From assembly GCA_038961845.1 (NCBI GenBank), contig CP152408.1, forward strand, positions 3,472,001 through 3,536,000: a DNA stretch of 64,000 nucleotides. The letters are read 5' to 3'. Below the pieces are notes generated by a model. That model worked only from the letters and a program-made list of their open reading frames with translations, did not search any database and was not told the origin of the DNA. Source of the DNA: Xylophilus sp. GW821-FHT01B05 (GTDB lineage Bacteria; Pseudomonadota; Gammaproteobacteria; Burkholderiales; Burkholderiaceae_C). Shown here piece by piece: positions 35,736 through 45,181 of the stretch; position 1 is the stretch's first letter; each line of letters opens with the position of its first letter. The position numbers and the translations under genes are program-made.

Positions 35736-36217
35736 CAACGCCGCTCACCGACGAGCAGATCGCCCGTCACCTGCGCCGCGCCAACACGGTGGCCGAACGC
35801 GCCATGGCCATGGGCCGGCATCCGTTTGGCGCGCTGCTGCTGGCGCCCGATGGCGAGACGGTGCTGGCCGAGCAGGGCAACATCGACACGGTGAACCACG
35901 CCGAATCAACCCTGGCCCGCAGTGCCGCCGTCAACTACCCCGGCGCCTACCTGGCGCAGTGCACCCTGGTCACCACCTTTGAGCCCTGCGCCATGTGCGC
36001 CGGCACCATCTACTGGGCTGGCATTGGGCAGGTGCTGTACGGCGCGGAAGAAAGCACGCTGCTGGCGCTGACCGGCGACCACCCCGAGAACCCCACGCTC
36101 GCCCTGCCCTGCCGCGAGGTGTTCGCGCGCGGGCAGCGGCAGGTTGCCGTGATCGGCCCGGTGCCGGCGCTGGAAGGCGAAATGGCGGCGCCGCACCAGG
36201 GGTTCTGGCAGCGCTAG
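35732..36217 (+). CDS. Nucleoside/nucleobase deaminase (CMP/dCMP deaminase fold, guanine deaminase-like)
   Basis: This 161-residue zinc hydrolase would release ammonia from a heterocyclic amine. The zinc and proton-shuttle motif is visible as HAE (NTVNHAESTLARSA), and the second half is PCAMCAGTIYWAG (P-C-x2-C). The ending resembles guanine/cytosine deaminases of the same length. Because it overlaps the permease gene and the operon carries Ntr-type control sites, it most likely converts the imported compound and delivers nitrogen. Candidate substrates are cytosine, guanine, a pterin or an aminopyrimidine; the sequence alone does not choose. It lacks the features of the tRNA deaminase TadA. 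Confidence 0.87.
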   Translation: MTTPLTDEQIARHLRRANTVAERAMAMGRHPFGALLLAPDGETVLAEQGNIDTVNHAESTLARSAAVNYPGAYLAQCTLVTTFEPCAMCAGTIYWAGIGQVLYGAEESTLLALTGDHPENPTLALPCREVFARGQRQVAVIGPVPALEGEMAAPHQGFWQR

Positions 36218-36661
36218 CAGTCCGCGCGGGCCAGGCCAGCCCTGGTGCGAACACGCCGCCAGTGTTTCGGATGTTCCGCTCCGCAGGGGGTTACATCCCG
36301 CCCAAACCAAGCCTCATTCCCGCCATCTGCCGTGGCCGCTGGCATGGCCTTTGCTGTGTCTTGCAAAAGCTGTCACACCACGAGATCCCCAAAAAATACC
36401 GCATGAAAGCGGATGTTACATACGGATGGCCGTCATTTCCTAGGTTTTCCCCCACCAAACGTCCTGGCGCCTGACTGGCGCAGACGGGCGGCGCCTGCTT
36501 CCAAGCCCAATCCAAGCGACTGCCGATTTTCGAGCGCTGAAATGCCTTGCATCTTTTTTGACCATTTGCTTACTCCGTTGACATATAGATGCCATTTCCA
36601 GCTATCAGAATCCGGCGCGCGTCGTCCACACAGGTCGACTGACCTGTAAAGAAACCTACGC
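36218..36661. other. 444-base intergenic region upstream of the DUF2844/DUF3443 pair
   Basis: No gene is apparent. It contains a small stem (CCGCATGAAAGCGG near 36400) and two GCGGATGTT-type words. A candidate -35 TTGACA at 36578-36583 has a weak -10 (TATCAG, 19-base spacer) before the DUF2844 gene. There is no clear terminator for the deaminase operon. Confidence 0.45.
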
Positions 36662-37120
36662 ATGAAGAACCTCATACGGCATCCCGCCGGATTGCTGCTG
36701 GCCCTGAGCTTGTCCGGGCCCGCCATGGCGGCCCTGGGCCAAAACGCCACCTCGGTGGACACCGATCGCCAGCAGATGCGCGCCTCGGCGCTGCGCAGCA
36801 CATCCAGCAGCACCTATACGGTGCATGAATACACCCTTGATTCCGGCACCGTGGTCCGCGAGTACGCGCAGTCCTCGGGAAAAGTGTTTGCCGTGGCATG
36901 GGAGGGCCCGTTCATGCCCAACCTGCAGCAGTTGCTGGGCAACGAGCATTTCGCCACCTACGCCGAGGCCGCCAGCAGCCGTGGCCGCAGCGGCGGCGCC
37001 CTGGTATTGCAGAAGTCGAGTCTGGTGTTCCGCTCGACCGGGCACATGCGCGCCTTCTCAGGCCAGGCCTACCTTTCCAATCAGTTGCCGCAGGGAGTCA
37101 ACGTTGAAGACATTCGCTGA
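36662..37120 (+). CDS. DUF2844 domain-containing secreted protein
   Basis: This 152-residue protein has a signal peptide (about residues 1-23, hydrophobic LLLALSLSGPAMA). The mature part, with YTVHEYTLDSGTVVREYAQSSGKVFAVAWEGP and PNLQQLLG, matches DUF2844, a periplasmic family of unknown function in Burkholderiales. It overlaps the start of the DUF3443 gene by 17 bases, and the two families are known as neighbours, so they probably act together at the cell envelope. No catalytic residues are evident. Confidence 0.85.
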   Translation: MKNLIRHPAGLLLALSLSGPAMAALGQNATSVDTDRQQMRASALRSTSSSTYTVHEYTLDSGTVVREYAQSSGKVFAVAWEGPFMPNLQQLLGNEHFATYAEAASSRGRSGGALVLQKSSLVFRSTGHMRAFSGQAYLSNQLPQGVNVEDIR

Positions 37121-38417
37121 ATTCCGGGCGCAGGCCGGCCGCCATCTTGTTGCGGCATTGGCAGCGACAGTCTTGCTCGCAGGGTGCGGCGGCGGTGGTG
37201 ACTCAAGCTCCGCGACAAGTTCTTCCTCCCTCGGGACGGGAACCAGCACTTCGTCGACCAGCAGTACGACCGCAACCGCCACCACCACCTCTGCGGCCAG
37301 CAACGTCCTTGCCATCAAGATAGACAACGGCCCGTCGGGCATCACCAACCGCGTCGCCAACATTCCCTATGTCAGCCTCACCATCTGCCCGCCCGGCAGC
37401 TCCAGCGGCTGCCAGGTGATAGACCACGTGATCGTGGACACCGGCTCCTACGGCCTGCGGCTGATGGCTTCGGTGCTCAACAACCTGTCTGGCCTGCCCC
37501 TGCAGCAGAACACCGCCGGCAACGCCTATGCCGAATGCGGCCAGTTCGTGAGCGGCTACACCTGGGGGTCGGTGCGCACTGGCGACGTGACCCTGGGCGA
37601 CATGAAGGTGCCCTCGCTGCCGCTGCAGGTGATAGCGGACCCCGCCTTCTCCTCCGTCCCCACCTCGTGCTCCAGCACCGGCAGCAACCAGGGCACGGTC
37701 AGCGCCCTGGGCGGCAACGGCATCCTGGGCATTGGCTATTTCCTGCAGGACTGCGGCATCGCCTGCGCCAACAAGGCCATTGCGGGCGCCTACTACAGCT
37801 GCCCTACCAGCACTTTCTGCTCGGCTTCCGCCATTCCCGTGGCGCAGCAGGTGGCCAATCCCGTGGCGGGCCTGCCCAGCGACAACAACGGCACGGTGGT
37901 GCAGCTTCCCGCCGTGCCGGCGGGCGGTGCCACCGGCGTGACGGGCTCGCTGATCTTTGGCATCGGCACCCGCTCCAACAATGCCCTGGGCTCGGCCACG
38001 GCCTATGGCGTGAGCCCGTCCACCGGCTACCTGACCACGGTCTACAACAGTCGCAGCTACACCCATTCCTTCATCGACAGCGGCTCCAATTTCTACTTCT
38101 TCAACGACAGCACGCTGACCGCCTGCACGGGCGCCACCAGCGGCTTCTACTGCCCCAGCAGCACACGCTCGCTGACTGCGCAGTTGCAAGGCCAGGGCAG
38201 CATCAACACCAGCGGCACCGTCAGCTTCAGTGTCGCCAACGCCGCCAGCACCTTCAGCAACTTCGGCGCCGCCACGGCCTTCTCCGATGTGGCTGCGACC
38301 TCCACCGACAGCACCTCTTTCGACTGGGGCCTGCCCTTCTTCTTTGGGCGCAGCGTCTTCACGGCGCTGGAGGGCGCAAGCACGCCGGCCGGCACCGGGC
38401 CGTACGTAGCCTTCTGA
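37104..38417 (+). CDS. DUF3443 lipoprotein with pepsin-like DTGS/DSGS motifs
   Basis: I start this gene at the TTG at 37104, with GGGAG six bases upstream; this gives 437 residues. The longer open frame to 36825 overlaps the DUF2844 gene and lacks signal character. The N-terminus is a lipoprotein signal with lipobox LLAGC (Cys28), followed by a Gly/Ser/Thr-rich linker. The folded part has IVDTGSYGLRL (Asp112) and SFIDSGSNFYFF (Asp325), each resembling one catalytic half of a pepsin-type aspartic protease. No function is established for DUF3443; protease activity is an inference. Confidence 0.85.
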   Translation: MKTFAEFRAQAGRHLVAALAATVLLAGCGGGGDSSSATSSSSLGTGTSTSSTSSTTATATTTSAASNVLAIKIDNGPSGITNRVANIPYVSLTICPPGSSSGCQVIDHVIVDTGSYGLRLMASVLNNLSGLPLQQNTAGNAYAECGQFVSGYTWGSVRTGDVTLGDMKVPSLPLQVIADPAFSSVPTSCSSTGSNQGTVSALGGNGILGIGYFLQDCGIACANKAIAGAYYSCPTSTFCSASAIPVAQQVANPVAGLPSDNNGTVVQLPAVPAGGATGVTGSLIFGIGTRSNNALGSATAYGVSPSTGYLTTVYNSRSYTHSFIDSGSNFYFFNDSTLTACTGATSGFYCPSSTRSLTAQLQGQGSINTSGTVSFSVANAASTFSNFGAATAFSDVAATSTDSTSFDWGLPFFFGRSVFTALEGASTPAGTGPYVAF

Positions 38418-38470
38418 TCCGTGGCCGGGTTAAGCTGCCGCGTCATGCATGACGCGTACGGCTTTCCCCC

Positions 38471-39598
38471 ATGACCACTGAACCCACCGGCCCGGCCACG
38501 CCTGGGCCCATCCGCCAGGCGCTGGAGCTGGCGCACGGCGCGCTGTTGCGCACCTCTCCCAACCCCCGCGTGGGCTGCGTGCTCACCGACGCACAGGGCC
38601 GCGTGCTGGGCGAAGGCGCCACCCAGCGTGCTGGCGGCCCGCATGCGGAGGTGATGGCGCTGCGCGACGCCGCGGCGCGCGGGCATGCGGTGCAGGGCGC
38701 CACCGCCTATGTCACGCTGGAGCCCTGCTCCCACCATGGCCGCACCGGCCCCTGCTGCGACGCGCTGATTGCCGCCGGCATCCGCCGGGTGGTGGCCTCC
38801 ATTGCCGACCCCAATCCCGCCGTGGCCGGCCAGGGCTTTGAGCGGCTGCGGGCGGCCGGTGTAGCGGTAGAAGTGGGCCCCGGCGCAGAAGAATCGCGCG
38901 AACTCAATATTGGCTTCTTCAGCCGCATGGTGCGCAAGACGCCCTGGGTGCGGCTCAAGACCGCTGCCTCGCTCGACGGCAGCACCGCCCTGCCGGACGG
39001 GCGCAGCCAGTGGATCACCGCCGCCCCGGCGCGGGCCGACGGCCATGCCTGGCGGGCACGCGCCTGCGCCGTGCTGACCGGGGTCGGAACGGTGCTGGAA
39101 GACGATCCACAACTGGACGTGCGCCTGGTCGAGACACCGCGCCAGCCGCATCTGGTGATCGTCGACAGCCGCCTGGAGACACCGCCCGACGCCCGCCTGT
39201 TCGAGGTGCCGCAGCGCGCCGTGTGGATCTACTGCGCCCAACCCGACGCCCAGCGCCAGGCCGCGCTGGAGGCCCTTGGCGCCACGGTTAGCTGCCTGCC
39301 CAACGCGCAAGGCAAGGTGGATCTGGCCGCCCTGCTGCAGGACCTGGCCCGGCGCGATGTCAATGAACTGCACGTGGAGGCCGGCGCGCGGCTCAATGGC
39401 TCGCTGGTGCGCGAAGGCCTGGTGGACGAACTGCTGGCCTACCTCGCGCCCAAGCTGATCGGCGAGGGCCGGCCGATGGCCAGCTTCGGGCCGCTGGCGG
39501 CACTGGACGACGCGCTGGCGCTGGTGTTTCGCTCGGCGGAGGCGGTCGGGAATGACCTGCGCATCCTGGCCCGAGTGCAGGGCCGCGACCGTTTCTAG
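38471..39598 (+). CDS. ribD: Bifunctional riboflavin biosynthesis deaminase/reductase
   Basis: RibD deaminates diaminohydroxyphosphoribosylaminopyrimidine and then reduces the ribosyl side chain, the second and third steps of riboflavin synthesis. The 375 residues fit. The deaminase zinc site is HAEVMALRDAAARG and PCSHHGRTGPCCDALI (residues ~58-105). The reductase domain (about 150-375) shows LKTAASLDGSTALPDGRSQWIT and ending LEPVGNDL-like EAVGNDLRILARV. It is the first gene of a rib cluster running to ribH. No FMN riboswitch fits in the 53 bases upstream. Confidence 0.95.
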   Translation: MTTEPTGPATPGPIRQALELAHGALLRTSPNPRVGCVLTDAQGRVLGEGATQRAGGPHAEVMALRDAAARGHAVQGATAYVTLEPCSHHGRTGPCCDALIAAGIRRVVASIADPNPAVAGQGFERLRAAGVAVEVGPGAEESRELNIGFFSRMVRKTPWVRLKTAASLDGSTALPDGRSQWITAAPARADGHAWRARACAVLTGVGTVLEDDPQLDVRLVETPRQPHLVIVDSRLETPPDARLFEVPQRAVWIYCAQPDAQRQAALEALGATVSCLPNAQGKVDLAALLQDLARRDVNELHVEAGARLNGSLVREGLVDELLAYLAPKLIGEGRPMASFGPLAALDDALALVFRSAEAVGNDLRILARVQGRDRF

Positions 39599-39642
39599 GG
39601 GTCTGCCCGTGGGGGCGGCCCAATCCCTGCGAAAATACCGCG

Positions 39643-40293
39643 ATGTTTACCGGAATCATCACCGGCGTGGGGCGCATCGCCGCCGTCCACGACCTGGGAA
39701 GCTCTTTGCAGCACTATGGCAAGCGCCTGACCGTGGAGGCGCCTACCGGCTACCTCGACGACGTCGGCCTGGGCGACAGCATTGCCCTCAACGGTGCCTG
39801 CATGACCGTCACCACGCTGGACCTCCCGTCCAGCGCCTTCACCATCGACATCTCGGCCGAGTCGCTCGACAAGACCGCCGGCCTGGACCAGGCCGGTGCC
39901 GTCAACTTGGAGAAGGCCTTGCGTGCGCATGACCGCCTGGGCGGGCACATCGTGTCTGGCCACGTAGATGGCATCGGCCACGTGCGCAGCTTTGGCCCCG
40001 TGGGCGAGAGCTGGGACCTGCAGGTGCTGGCACCGCCGGCATTGGCGCGCTACCTGGCCTACAAGGGCTCGATCACCGTCAACGGCGTGAGCCTGACGGT
40101 CAACCAGGTGGACGACGTGGCCGAAGGCGCCGTCATCCACATCAACCTGATTCCCCACACGGTGCAGAACACGGCGCTGCATGCGCTGCGCGAAGGCACC
40201 GCCGTCAACCTGGAGATCGATACCGTCGCCCGCTACGTCGAGCGCATGCTGTCGGTCTCCGCCCTGCCCTCGCTGGCCCCGCGCGCACCATGA
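39643..40293 (+). CDS. ribE: Riboflavin synthase, alpha chain
   Basis: This enzyme dismutates two 6,7-dimethyl-8-ribityllumazines to riboflavin. The 216 residues contain two lumazine-binding repeats: MFTGIITGVGRIAAVHD with LNGACMTVTTL, and GHIVSGHVDGIGHVRSF with NGVSLTVNQVDD. Its ATGA start overlaps neither neighbour upstream, but its stop overlaps the ribBA ATG by four bases, so the two are translationally coupled. It acts in the cytoplasm with lumazine synthase (RibH), encoded two genes downstream. Confidence 0.95.
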   Translation: MFTGIITGVGRIAAVHDLGSSLQHYGKRLTVEAPTGYLDDVGLGDSIALNGACMTVTTLDLPSSAFTIDISAESLDKTAGLDQAGAVNLEKALRAHDRLGGHIVSGHVDGIGHVRSFGPVGESWDLQVLAPPALARYLAYKGSITVNGVSLTVNQVDDVAEGAVIHINLIPHTVQNTALHALREGTAVNLEIDTVARYVERMLSVSALPSLAPRAP

Positions 40294-41408
40294 GCCCTGT
40301 TTCCCCCGTTCCCATCTCGCCGGTCGAGGACATCGTGGCCGACATGCGCGCTGGCCGCATGGTCATCCTGGTGGATGAAGAAGACCGCGAGAACGAAGGC
40401 GACATCGTCATCGCGGCCGATCACATCAGCGCCGAATCGATCAACTTCATGGCCCGCCATGCGCGCGGCCTGATCTGCCTCACGCTGTCGCGCGAGCTGT
40501 GCGAGCGCCTGCAGCTGCCGCCCATGGTGACGCGCAACGGCGCCAAGCACTCCACCGCCTTTACCGTCTCGATCGAGGCGGCCGAGGGCGTGACCACCGG
40601 CATCTCGGCGGCCGACCGCGCCCGCACCGTGCAGGCGGCCGTGGCGCGCAATGCCCAGGCCAGCGACCTGGTGCAGCCCGGCCATATCTTCCCGCTGCAG
40701 GCGGTAGACGGCGGCGTGCTGATGCGCGCCGGCCATACCGAAGCCGGCTGCGATCTGGCCGTCATGGCCGGCTGCAGCCCGGCATCGGTGATCTGCGAGG
40801 TGATGAACGAGGACGGCACCATGGCGCGCCTGCCCGACCTGCAGATCTTCGCGGCCCAGCATGGGCTGAAGATCGGCACCATCGCCGACCTGATCGAGCA
40901 CCGCAGCCGCAATGAATCGCTGGTTGAAAAGCTCGGCACCCGCCTGCTCAAGACCGCCGCTGGCGAGTTCACCGCGCATGCCTTCCGCGACAAGCCCAGC
41001 CGTGGCCTGCACCTGGCACTGGTGCGCGGCGCCTGGGCGCCCGAAGACGTGGTGCCGGCACGCGTGCACGAGCCGCTGTCGGTACTGGACGCGCTTGAGA
41101 TCGACCGCAGCATGCACTCCTGGAGCCTGGACGCCAGCCTGCGCCACATCGCCCAGGAAGGCCGTGGCGTGGTGGTACTGCTGAACTGCGGCGAAAGCGC
41201 AGCCGAGCTGCTGGCCCAGTTCGAAGGCACGGCACGCGCCGCGCAGGCGCCCGAGCGCGGCAGCATGGACCTGCGCACCTACGGCATTGGCGCGCAGATC
41301 CTGCGCGAATGCGGGGTGCACCGCATGAACCTCATGGGCGCGCCGCGCCGCATGCCCAGCATGGCCGGCTATGGCCTTGAACTTGTCAGCTACCTGCAAA
41401 AGGACTAA
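40290..41408 (+). CDS. ribBA: 3,4-dihydroxy-2-butanone-4-phosphate synthase with degenerate GTP cyclohydrolase II domain
   Basis: The N-terminal half (residues ~1-210) is a full DHBP synthase that makes the four-carbon unit of riboflavin: [61 protein letters not shown]. The C-terminal half (~215-372) aligns with GTP cyclohydrolase II by its [15 protein letters not shown] ending. It lacks the zinc Cys cluster: the VHSEC...GS.RCDCG region reads [18 protein letters not shown] cyclohydrolase activity is therefore probably lost, and a separate ribA should exist elsewhere. Similar RibBX-type proteins are known. Confidence 0.93.
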   Translation: MSPVSPVPISPVEDIVADMRAGRMVILVDEEDRENEGDIVIAADHISAESINFMARHARGLICLTLSRELCERLQLPPMVTRNGAKHSTAFTVSIEAAEGVTTGISAADRARTVQAAVARNAQASDLVQPGHIFPLQAVDGGVLMRAGHTEAGCDLAVMAGCSPASVICEVMNEDGTMARLPDLQIFAAQHGLKIGTIADLIEHRSRNESLVEKLGTRLLKTAAGEFTAHAFRDKPSRGLHLALVRGAWAPEDVVPARVHEPLSVLDALEIDRSMHSWSLDASLRHIAQEGRGVVVLLNCGESAAELLAQFEGTARAAQAPERGSMDLRTYGIGAQILRECGVHRMNLMGAPRRMPSMAGYGLELVSYLQKD

Positions 41409-41412
41409 CCCC

Positions 41413-41877
41413 ATGTTTGGCGCAAATCAGGGCCAGGGCGAACGGCAGGACGGCAGCAAGCTGTCCATCGGCATCGTGCAGGCCCGCTTCAACGAACACA
41501 TCACCAATGCGCTGGCCGATGCCTGCAAGGCCGAACTGGCCGTGCTGGGTGTGGCCGAGCAGAACATCACCCACGTGCGCGTGCCCGGCGCACTGGAAGT
41601 GCCCGCGGCCCTGCAGGCCATGGCCGCCACCGGGCGCTACGACGCCCTGGTGGCGCTGGGCTGCATCATCCGCGGCGAGACCTACCACTTCGAGCTGGTG
41701 GCCAATGAATCCGGTGCCGGCGTGACGCGTGTGTCGCTGGACCACCGCGTGCCCATCGCCAACGCCATCCTCACCACCGAAAACAACGAACAGGCGCTGG
41801 CCCGGCAGACCGACAAGGGCCGCGACGCAGCCCAGGTCGCCGTGGAAATGGCGAACCTGCTGGACACCCTTGCATGA
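41413..41877 (+). CDS. ribH: 6,7-dimethyl-8-ribityllumazine synthase
   Basis: This enzyme condenses the RibD-pathway pyrimidine with dihydroxybutanone phosphate. The 154 residues form the icosahedral or pentameric lumazine synthase fold: [56 protein letters not shown], and the catalytic His near FELV. The ATG at 41413 is five bases after the ribBA stop, and its stop overlaps nusB (ATGA), matching the widespread ribH-nusB arrangement. Confidence 0.96.
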   Translation: MFGANQGQGERQDGSKLSIGIVQARFNEHITNALADACKAELAVLGVAEQNITHVRVPGALEVPAALQAMAATGRYDALVALGCIIRGETYHFELVANESGAGVTRVSLDHRVPIANAILTTENNEQALARQTDKGRDAAQVAVEMANLLDTLA

Positions 41878-42404
41878 GCTCTGACAACAACCCCACCCCG
41901 CCACCGCAACGCCCGGGCCTGACCGCCAGCGGCGCGCGCAAGGCCTCGGCCAAGTCCGCCCGCAGCCGCTCGCGCGAGTTCGCGCTGCAGGCGCTCTACC
42001 AGCACCTGGTGGGCCACAACGAAACCACGGCCATCGACCACTTCACGCGTGACCTGTCGGGCTTCCACAAGGCCGACGCGGCGCACTACAACGCACTGCT
42101 GCACGGCTGCGTCGAAGAGGCCGAGGCCCAAGATGCACTGATTGCCCCGCTGCTGGACCGCAAGTTCGCCGAGGTCTCGCCGGTCGAGCATGCGGTGATG
42201 TGGATCGGCGTCTATGAGTTCCGCCACTGCCCCGACGTGCCTTGGCGCGTGGTGCTCAACGAGTGCATCGAGCTGGCCAAGGAATTTGGCGGCACCGACG
42301 GCCACAAGTACGTGAACGGCGTGCTCAACGGCCTGGCGCCCCAACTGCGCAGCGCCGAAGTGACGGCAGACCGCGCCAAGCCCGCAGGCAGCGGCGCGCG
42401 GTGA
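41874..42404 (+). CDS. nusB: Transcription antitermination protein NusB
   Basis: NusB binds boxA RNA with NusE (S10) to support antitermination of rRNA transcription. The 176 residues have a low-complexity N-terminal ~30 and then the all-helical core: [68 protein letters not shown]. Both ends overlap neighbours by four bases (ribH upstream, aminotransferase downstream), so it is embedded in one operon. Confidence 0.96.
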   Translation: MSSDNNPTPPPQRPGLTASGARKASAKSARSRSREFALQALYQHLVGHNETTAIDHFTRDLSGFHKADAAHYNALLHGCVEEAEAQDALIAPLLDRKFAEVSPVEHAVMWIGVYEFRHCPDVPWRVVLNECIELAKEFGGTDGHKYVNGVLNGLAPQLRSAEVTADRAKPAGSGAR

Positions 42405-43585
42405 AGATTTCTGCCCGGGCTGAGCGCATCGAGCCCTTCTATGTGATGGAGGTGGCCAAGGCCGCCGCCGAGCGCGCCAAGGCAGCCAGCCACAGCGGCC
42501 GACAGATGCTGTTCCTCAATATTGGCGAGCCGGACTTCACCGCGCCGCCGCTGGTGCAAGAGGCCGCCGCCCGCTCGGTGCGCGACGGCAGCACGCAGTA
42601 CACCCAGGCCACCGGCCTGCCCGCGCTGCGCGAGCGCATCTCTGGCTGGTACGCCGAGCGCTTTGGCCTGCAGGTGCCGGCGCGGCGCATCGTCGTCACC
42701 GCCGGTGCATCCGCCGCACTGCAGTTGGCCTGCCTGGCCCTGATAGACGCCGGCGACGAAGTGCTGATGCCCGACCCGAGCTACCCCTGCAACCGCCACT
42801 TTGTGAGCGCGGCAGACGGCACGGCCGTGCTGGTGCCCACCACGGCGGCCGAGCGCTACCAGCTCAGCGCCGCCAAGGTCGAGGCCGCCTGGACGCCGCG
42901 CACCCGTGGCGTGCTGCTGGCTTCGCCCTCCAACCCCACGGGCACTTCGATCCACCCCGAAGAACTGGCCCGCATCCATGCCGTGGTGCGGGCGCGCCAG
43001 GGCGTGACGCTGATCGACGAGATCTACCTGGGCCTGAGCTATGACGCCGCCTTTGGCCAGAGCGCCTTGGCGCTGGGCGAGGACCTGGTCAGCATCAACA
43101 GCTTCAGCAAGTACTTCTGCATGACCGGCTGGCGCCTGGGTTGGCTGGTGGTGCCGGATGCCCTGGTGCCGGTGGTCGAGCGCCTGGCGCAGCACCTGTT
43201 CATCTGCCCCAGCACCGTGTCCCAGCATGCGGCACTGGCCTGCTTCGAGGCCGAGAGCATTGCCGAGTACGAGCGCCGCCGCAGCGAATTCAAGGCGCGC
43301 CGCGACTTCTTCCTGCCCGCGCTGGCCGCTGCCGGCCTGCCGGTGCCGGTCGCGCCCGATGGCGCCTTCTACGCCTGGGCCGACAGCAGCGAAGCCTGCC
43401 GCCGCCTGGGCGTGGCCGACAGCTGGGAGCTGGCCTTTGCCCTGATGGACCAGGCCGGCCTGGCGATCACGCCGGGCCGCGACTTTGGCACGGCCGAGAC
43501 CGCGCAGCGCATCCGTTTCTCTACCGCCAGCTCCATGGCCCACCTGCAGGAAGCCGCGGCGCGGCTGAAGGCCCTGTTGGGCTAA
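42401..43585 (+). CDS. PLP-dependent aminotransferase, class I/II
   Basis: The start is GTG at 42401, inside the GTGA overlap with the nusB stop, giving 394 residues. The fold-type I aminotransferase features are [33 protein letters not shown], the PLP-ring Asn/Asp region [14 protein letters not shown] and [11 protein letters not shown], and the Schiff-base Lys in [16 protein letters not shown]. The C-terminal Arg that binds the substrate carboxylate is in [10 protein letters not shown]. It resembles aspartate/alanine-type aminotransferases; the amino donor is not clear. The coupling to nusB is conserved in related Burkholderiales, as far as I recall, but reflects no obvious pathway. Confidence 0.9.
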   Translation: MKISARAERIEPFYVMEVAKAAAERAKAASHSGRQMLFLNIGEPDFTAPPLVQEAAARSVRDGSTQYTQATGLPALRERISGWYAERFGLQVPARRIVVTAGASAALQLACLALIDAGDEVLMPDPSYPCNRHFVSAADGTAVLVPTTAAERYQLSAAKVEAAWTPRTRGVLLASPSNPTGTSIHPEELARIHAVVRARQGVTLIDEIYLGLSYDAAFGQSALALGEDLVSINSFSKYFCMTGWRLGWLVVPDALVPVVERLAQHLFICPSTVSQHAALACFEAESIAEYERRRSEFKARRDFFLPALAAAGLPVPVAPDGAFYAWADSSEACRRLGVADSWELAFALMDQAGLAITPGRDFGTAETAQRIRFSTASSMAHLQEAAARLKALLG

Positions 43586-43591
43586 GAACGC

Positions 43592-44011
43592 ATGCCCTTC
43601 AGCTTTCCGATTCGCATCTACTGGGAAGACACCGATGCCGGCGGCATCGTCTTCTACGCCAACTACCTGAAGTTCTTCGAGCGCGCGCGCACCGAATGGC
43701 TGCGCGCGCTGGGCTTTGGCCAGCAGCACCTGCGCGAGGCCACCGGCGGCATGTTCGTGGTGACCGACACCCAACTGCGCTACCTGCGCCCGGCGCGCCT
43801 GGACGACGAACTCCTTGTAACAGCGGCACTACGGGAAAGCGGCCGCGCCTCGCTGACAATCGCCCAGCAGGCGTTTCGCGCGCCCTCCCCTGGCAGCGCC
43901 GGTGATCCCGAGTTGCTGTGCGAGGGAACCATCCGCATTGGCTGGGTCGAAGCTTCTACGCTGCGGCCGGCCCGCATCCCGTCATCGATCCTGGAAGTCC
44001 TCAAGCCATGA
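43592..44011 (+). CDS. ybgC: Tol-Pal associated acyl-CoA thioesterase YbgC
   Basis: This 139-residue hotdog-fold thioesterase is of the 4-hydroxybenzoyl-CoA thioesterase type. The catalytic Asp motif is in IYWEDTDAGGIVFYANYLKFFERARTEW (split here: YWEDTDAGGIVFY then NYLKFFERARTEW), followed by FVVTDTQLRYLRPARLDDEL. YbgC acts on short acyl-CoA or acyl-ACP thioesters and is the usual first gene of tol-pal operons. It starts six bases after the aminotransferase gene, and its stop overlaps the tolQ ATG. Confidence 0.94.
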   Translation: MPFSFPIRIYWEDTDAGGIVFYANYLKFFERARTEWLRALGFGQQHLREATGGMFVVTDTQLRYLRPARLDDELLVTAALRESGRASLTIAQQAFRAPSPGSAGDPELLCEGTIRIGWVEASTLRPARIPSSILEVLKP

Positions 44012-44706
44012 ACCCTCAACAAGACATGTCCATCCTGCATCTGGTGCTCAACGCCAGCCTGGTGGTGCAACTGGTCATGCTGCTGCTGGCGGGCGTCTCC
44101 ATCTCCAGCTGGGCCGCCATCTTCCGCAAGCTGTTTTCGCTCAAGCGCGCGCGCACGCTCAACGACGACTTCGAGCGCGAGTTCTGGTCCGGCACCAGCC
44201 TGAACGACCTGTTCGCGGCGGCCGCGGCCAATGCCAAGAGCACCGGCCCGATGGAACGCATCTTCGCCAGCGGCATGCGCGAGTACCAGAAGCTGCGCGA
44301 GCGCCGCATCACCGACGGCGGCGCCCTGCTCGACGGCGCACGCCGCGCCATGCGCGCGAGCTTCCAGCGCGAAATGGACACCATCGAATCCGGCCTGTCC
44401 TTCATGGCCACGGTCGGTTCGGTCTCGCCCTATGTGGGCCTGTTCGGCACCGTGTGGGGCATCATGCACGCCTTCACCGGCCTGTCGGCGCTGCAGCAGG
44501 TCACGCTGGCCACCGTTGCGCCCGGCATCGCCGAAGCCCTGGTGGCCACTGCCATCGGCCTGTTCGCCGCGATCCCGGCGGTGGTGGCCTACAACCGCTT
44601 TGCCCGCGACATCGACCGCCTGGCGATCCACCAGGAGACCTTCATCGAAGAGTTCTCCAACATCCTGCAACGCAACCTCGGCGCGCAATCGGCGTCGGGC
44701 CGCTAA
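44008..44706 (+). CDS. tolQ: Tol-Pal system inner-membrane protein TolQ
   Basis: TolQ, with TolR, forms the proton-driven motor that energises TolA for outer-membrane constriction at division. The 232 residues contain three membrane segments: VLNASLVVQLVMLLLAGVSI near the N-terminus, and two in the MotA/TolQ/ExbB domain around GSVSPYVGLFGTVWGIMHAF and VAPGIAEALVATAIGLFAAIP. The conserved Pro and Thr/Ser residues of the proton path are in the last two. The ATG overlaps the ybgC stop. Confidence 0.96.
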   Translation: MNPQQDMSILHLVLNASLVVQLVMLLLAGVSISSWAAIFRKLFSLKRARTLNDDFEREFWSGTSLNDLFAAAAANAKSTGPMERIFASGMREYQKLRERRITDGGALLDGARRAMRASFQREMDTIESGLSFMATVGSVSPYVGLFGTVWGIMHAFTGLSALQQVTLATVAPGIAEALVATAIGLFAAIPAVVAYNRFARDIDRLAIHQETFIEEFSNILQRNLGAQSASGR

Positions 44707-44728
44707 GCACGCACGGCAGGAGGACAGC

Positions 44729-45181
44729 ATGCCCGCAATGGCTTCCCGCGGCCGTGGCCGCCGCACCATCAACGAGATCAACATGGTGCCCTTCATCGAC
44801 GTGATGCTGGTGCTGCTGATCATCTTCATGGTGACCGCGCCGCTGATCACGCCCAGCACCATCGACCTGCCCAGCATAGGCAAGGCCAACAAGCAGCCCG
44901 ACCGGGTGATACAGATCATCGTCGGCAAGGACGAGACGCTGCAGATCAAGACCCCCGACCGCACCGCGCCCACCACGCTGCGCGACGTGGCGAATGCAGT
45001 GCGCCAGGCCACAGCGTCGGATGTGGCATCCACCGCCAACGGCGCGGCCGGCACCTCCAGCAGCGCCGTCGTCATCAGTGCCGACCGCACGGTGAAGTAC
45101 GAGACCGTGGTGAAGGTGATGGACACGCTGCAGCGCGCTGGCGTGCAGCGCGTGGGCTTATCCGTGCAGTTGGCTCCGTAA
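44729..45181 (+). CDS. tolR: Tol-Pal system protein TolR
   Basis: TolR is the second motor subunit (150 residues). A single N-terminal membrane helix follows INEINMVPFIDVMLVLLIIFMV (written in two parts: INEINMVPFIDVML and VLLIIFMVTAPL), with the protonatable Asp in PFIDVML. The periplasmic ExbD-like domain includes VVISADRTVKYETVVKVMD and ends QRVGLSVQLAP. The ATG at 44729 has GGAGG six bases upstream, a strong site. It lies 22 bases after tolQ. Confidence 0.96.
   Translation: MPAMASRGRGRRTINEINMVPFIDVMLVLLIIFMVTAPLITPSTIDLPSIGKANKQPDRVIQIIVGKDETLQIKTPDRTAPTTLRDVANAVRQATASDVASTANGAAGTSSSAVVISADRTVKYETVVKVMDTLQRAGVQRVGLSVQLAP

Noticed and set aside
38418..38470. FMN riboswitch upstream of the rib cluster
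   Set aside because: The gap is only 53 bases and none of the conserved RFN-element segments are visible here or in the ribD-ribE gap.
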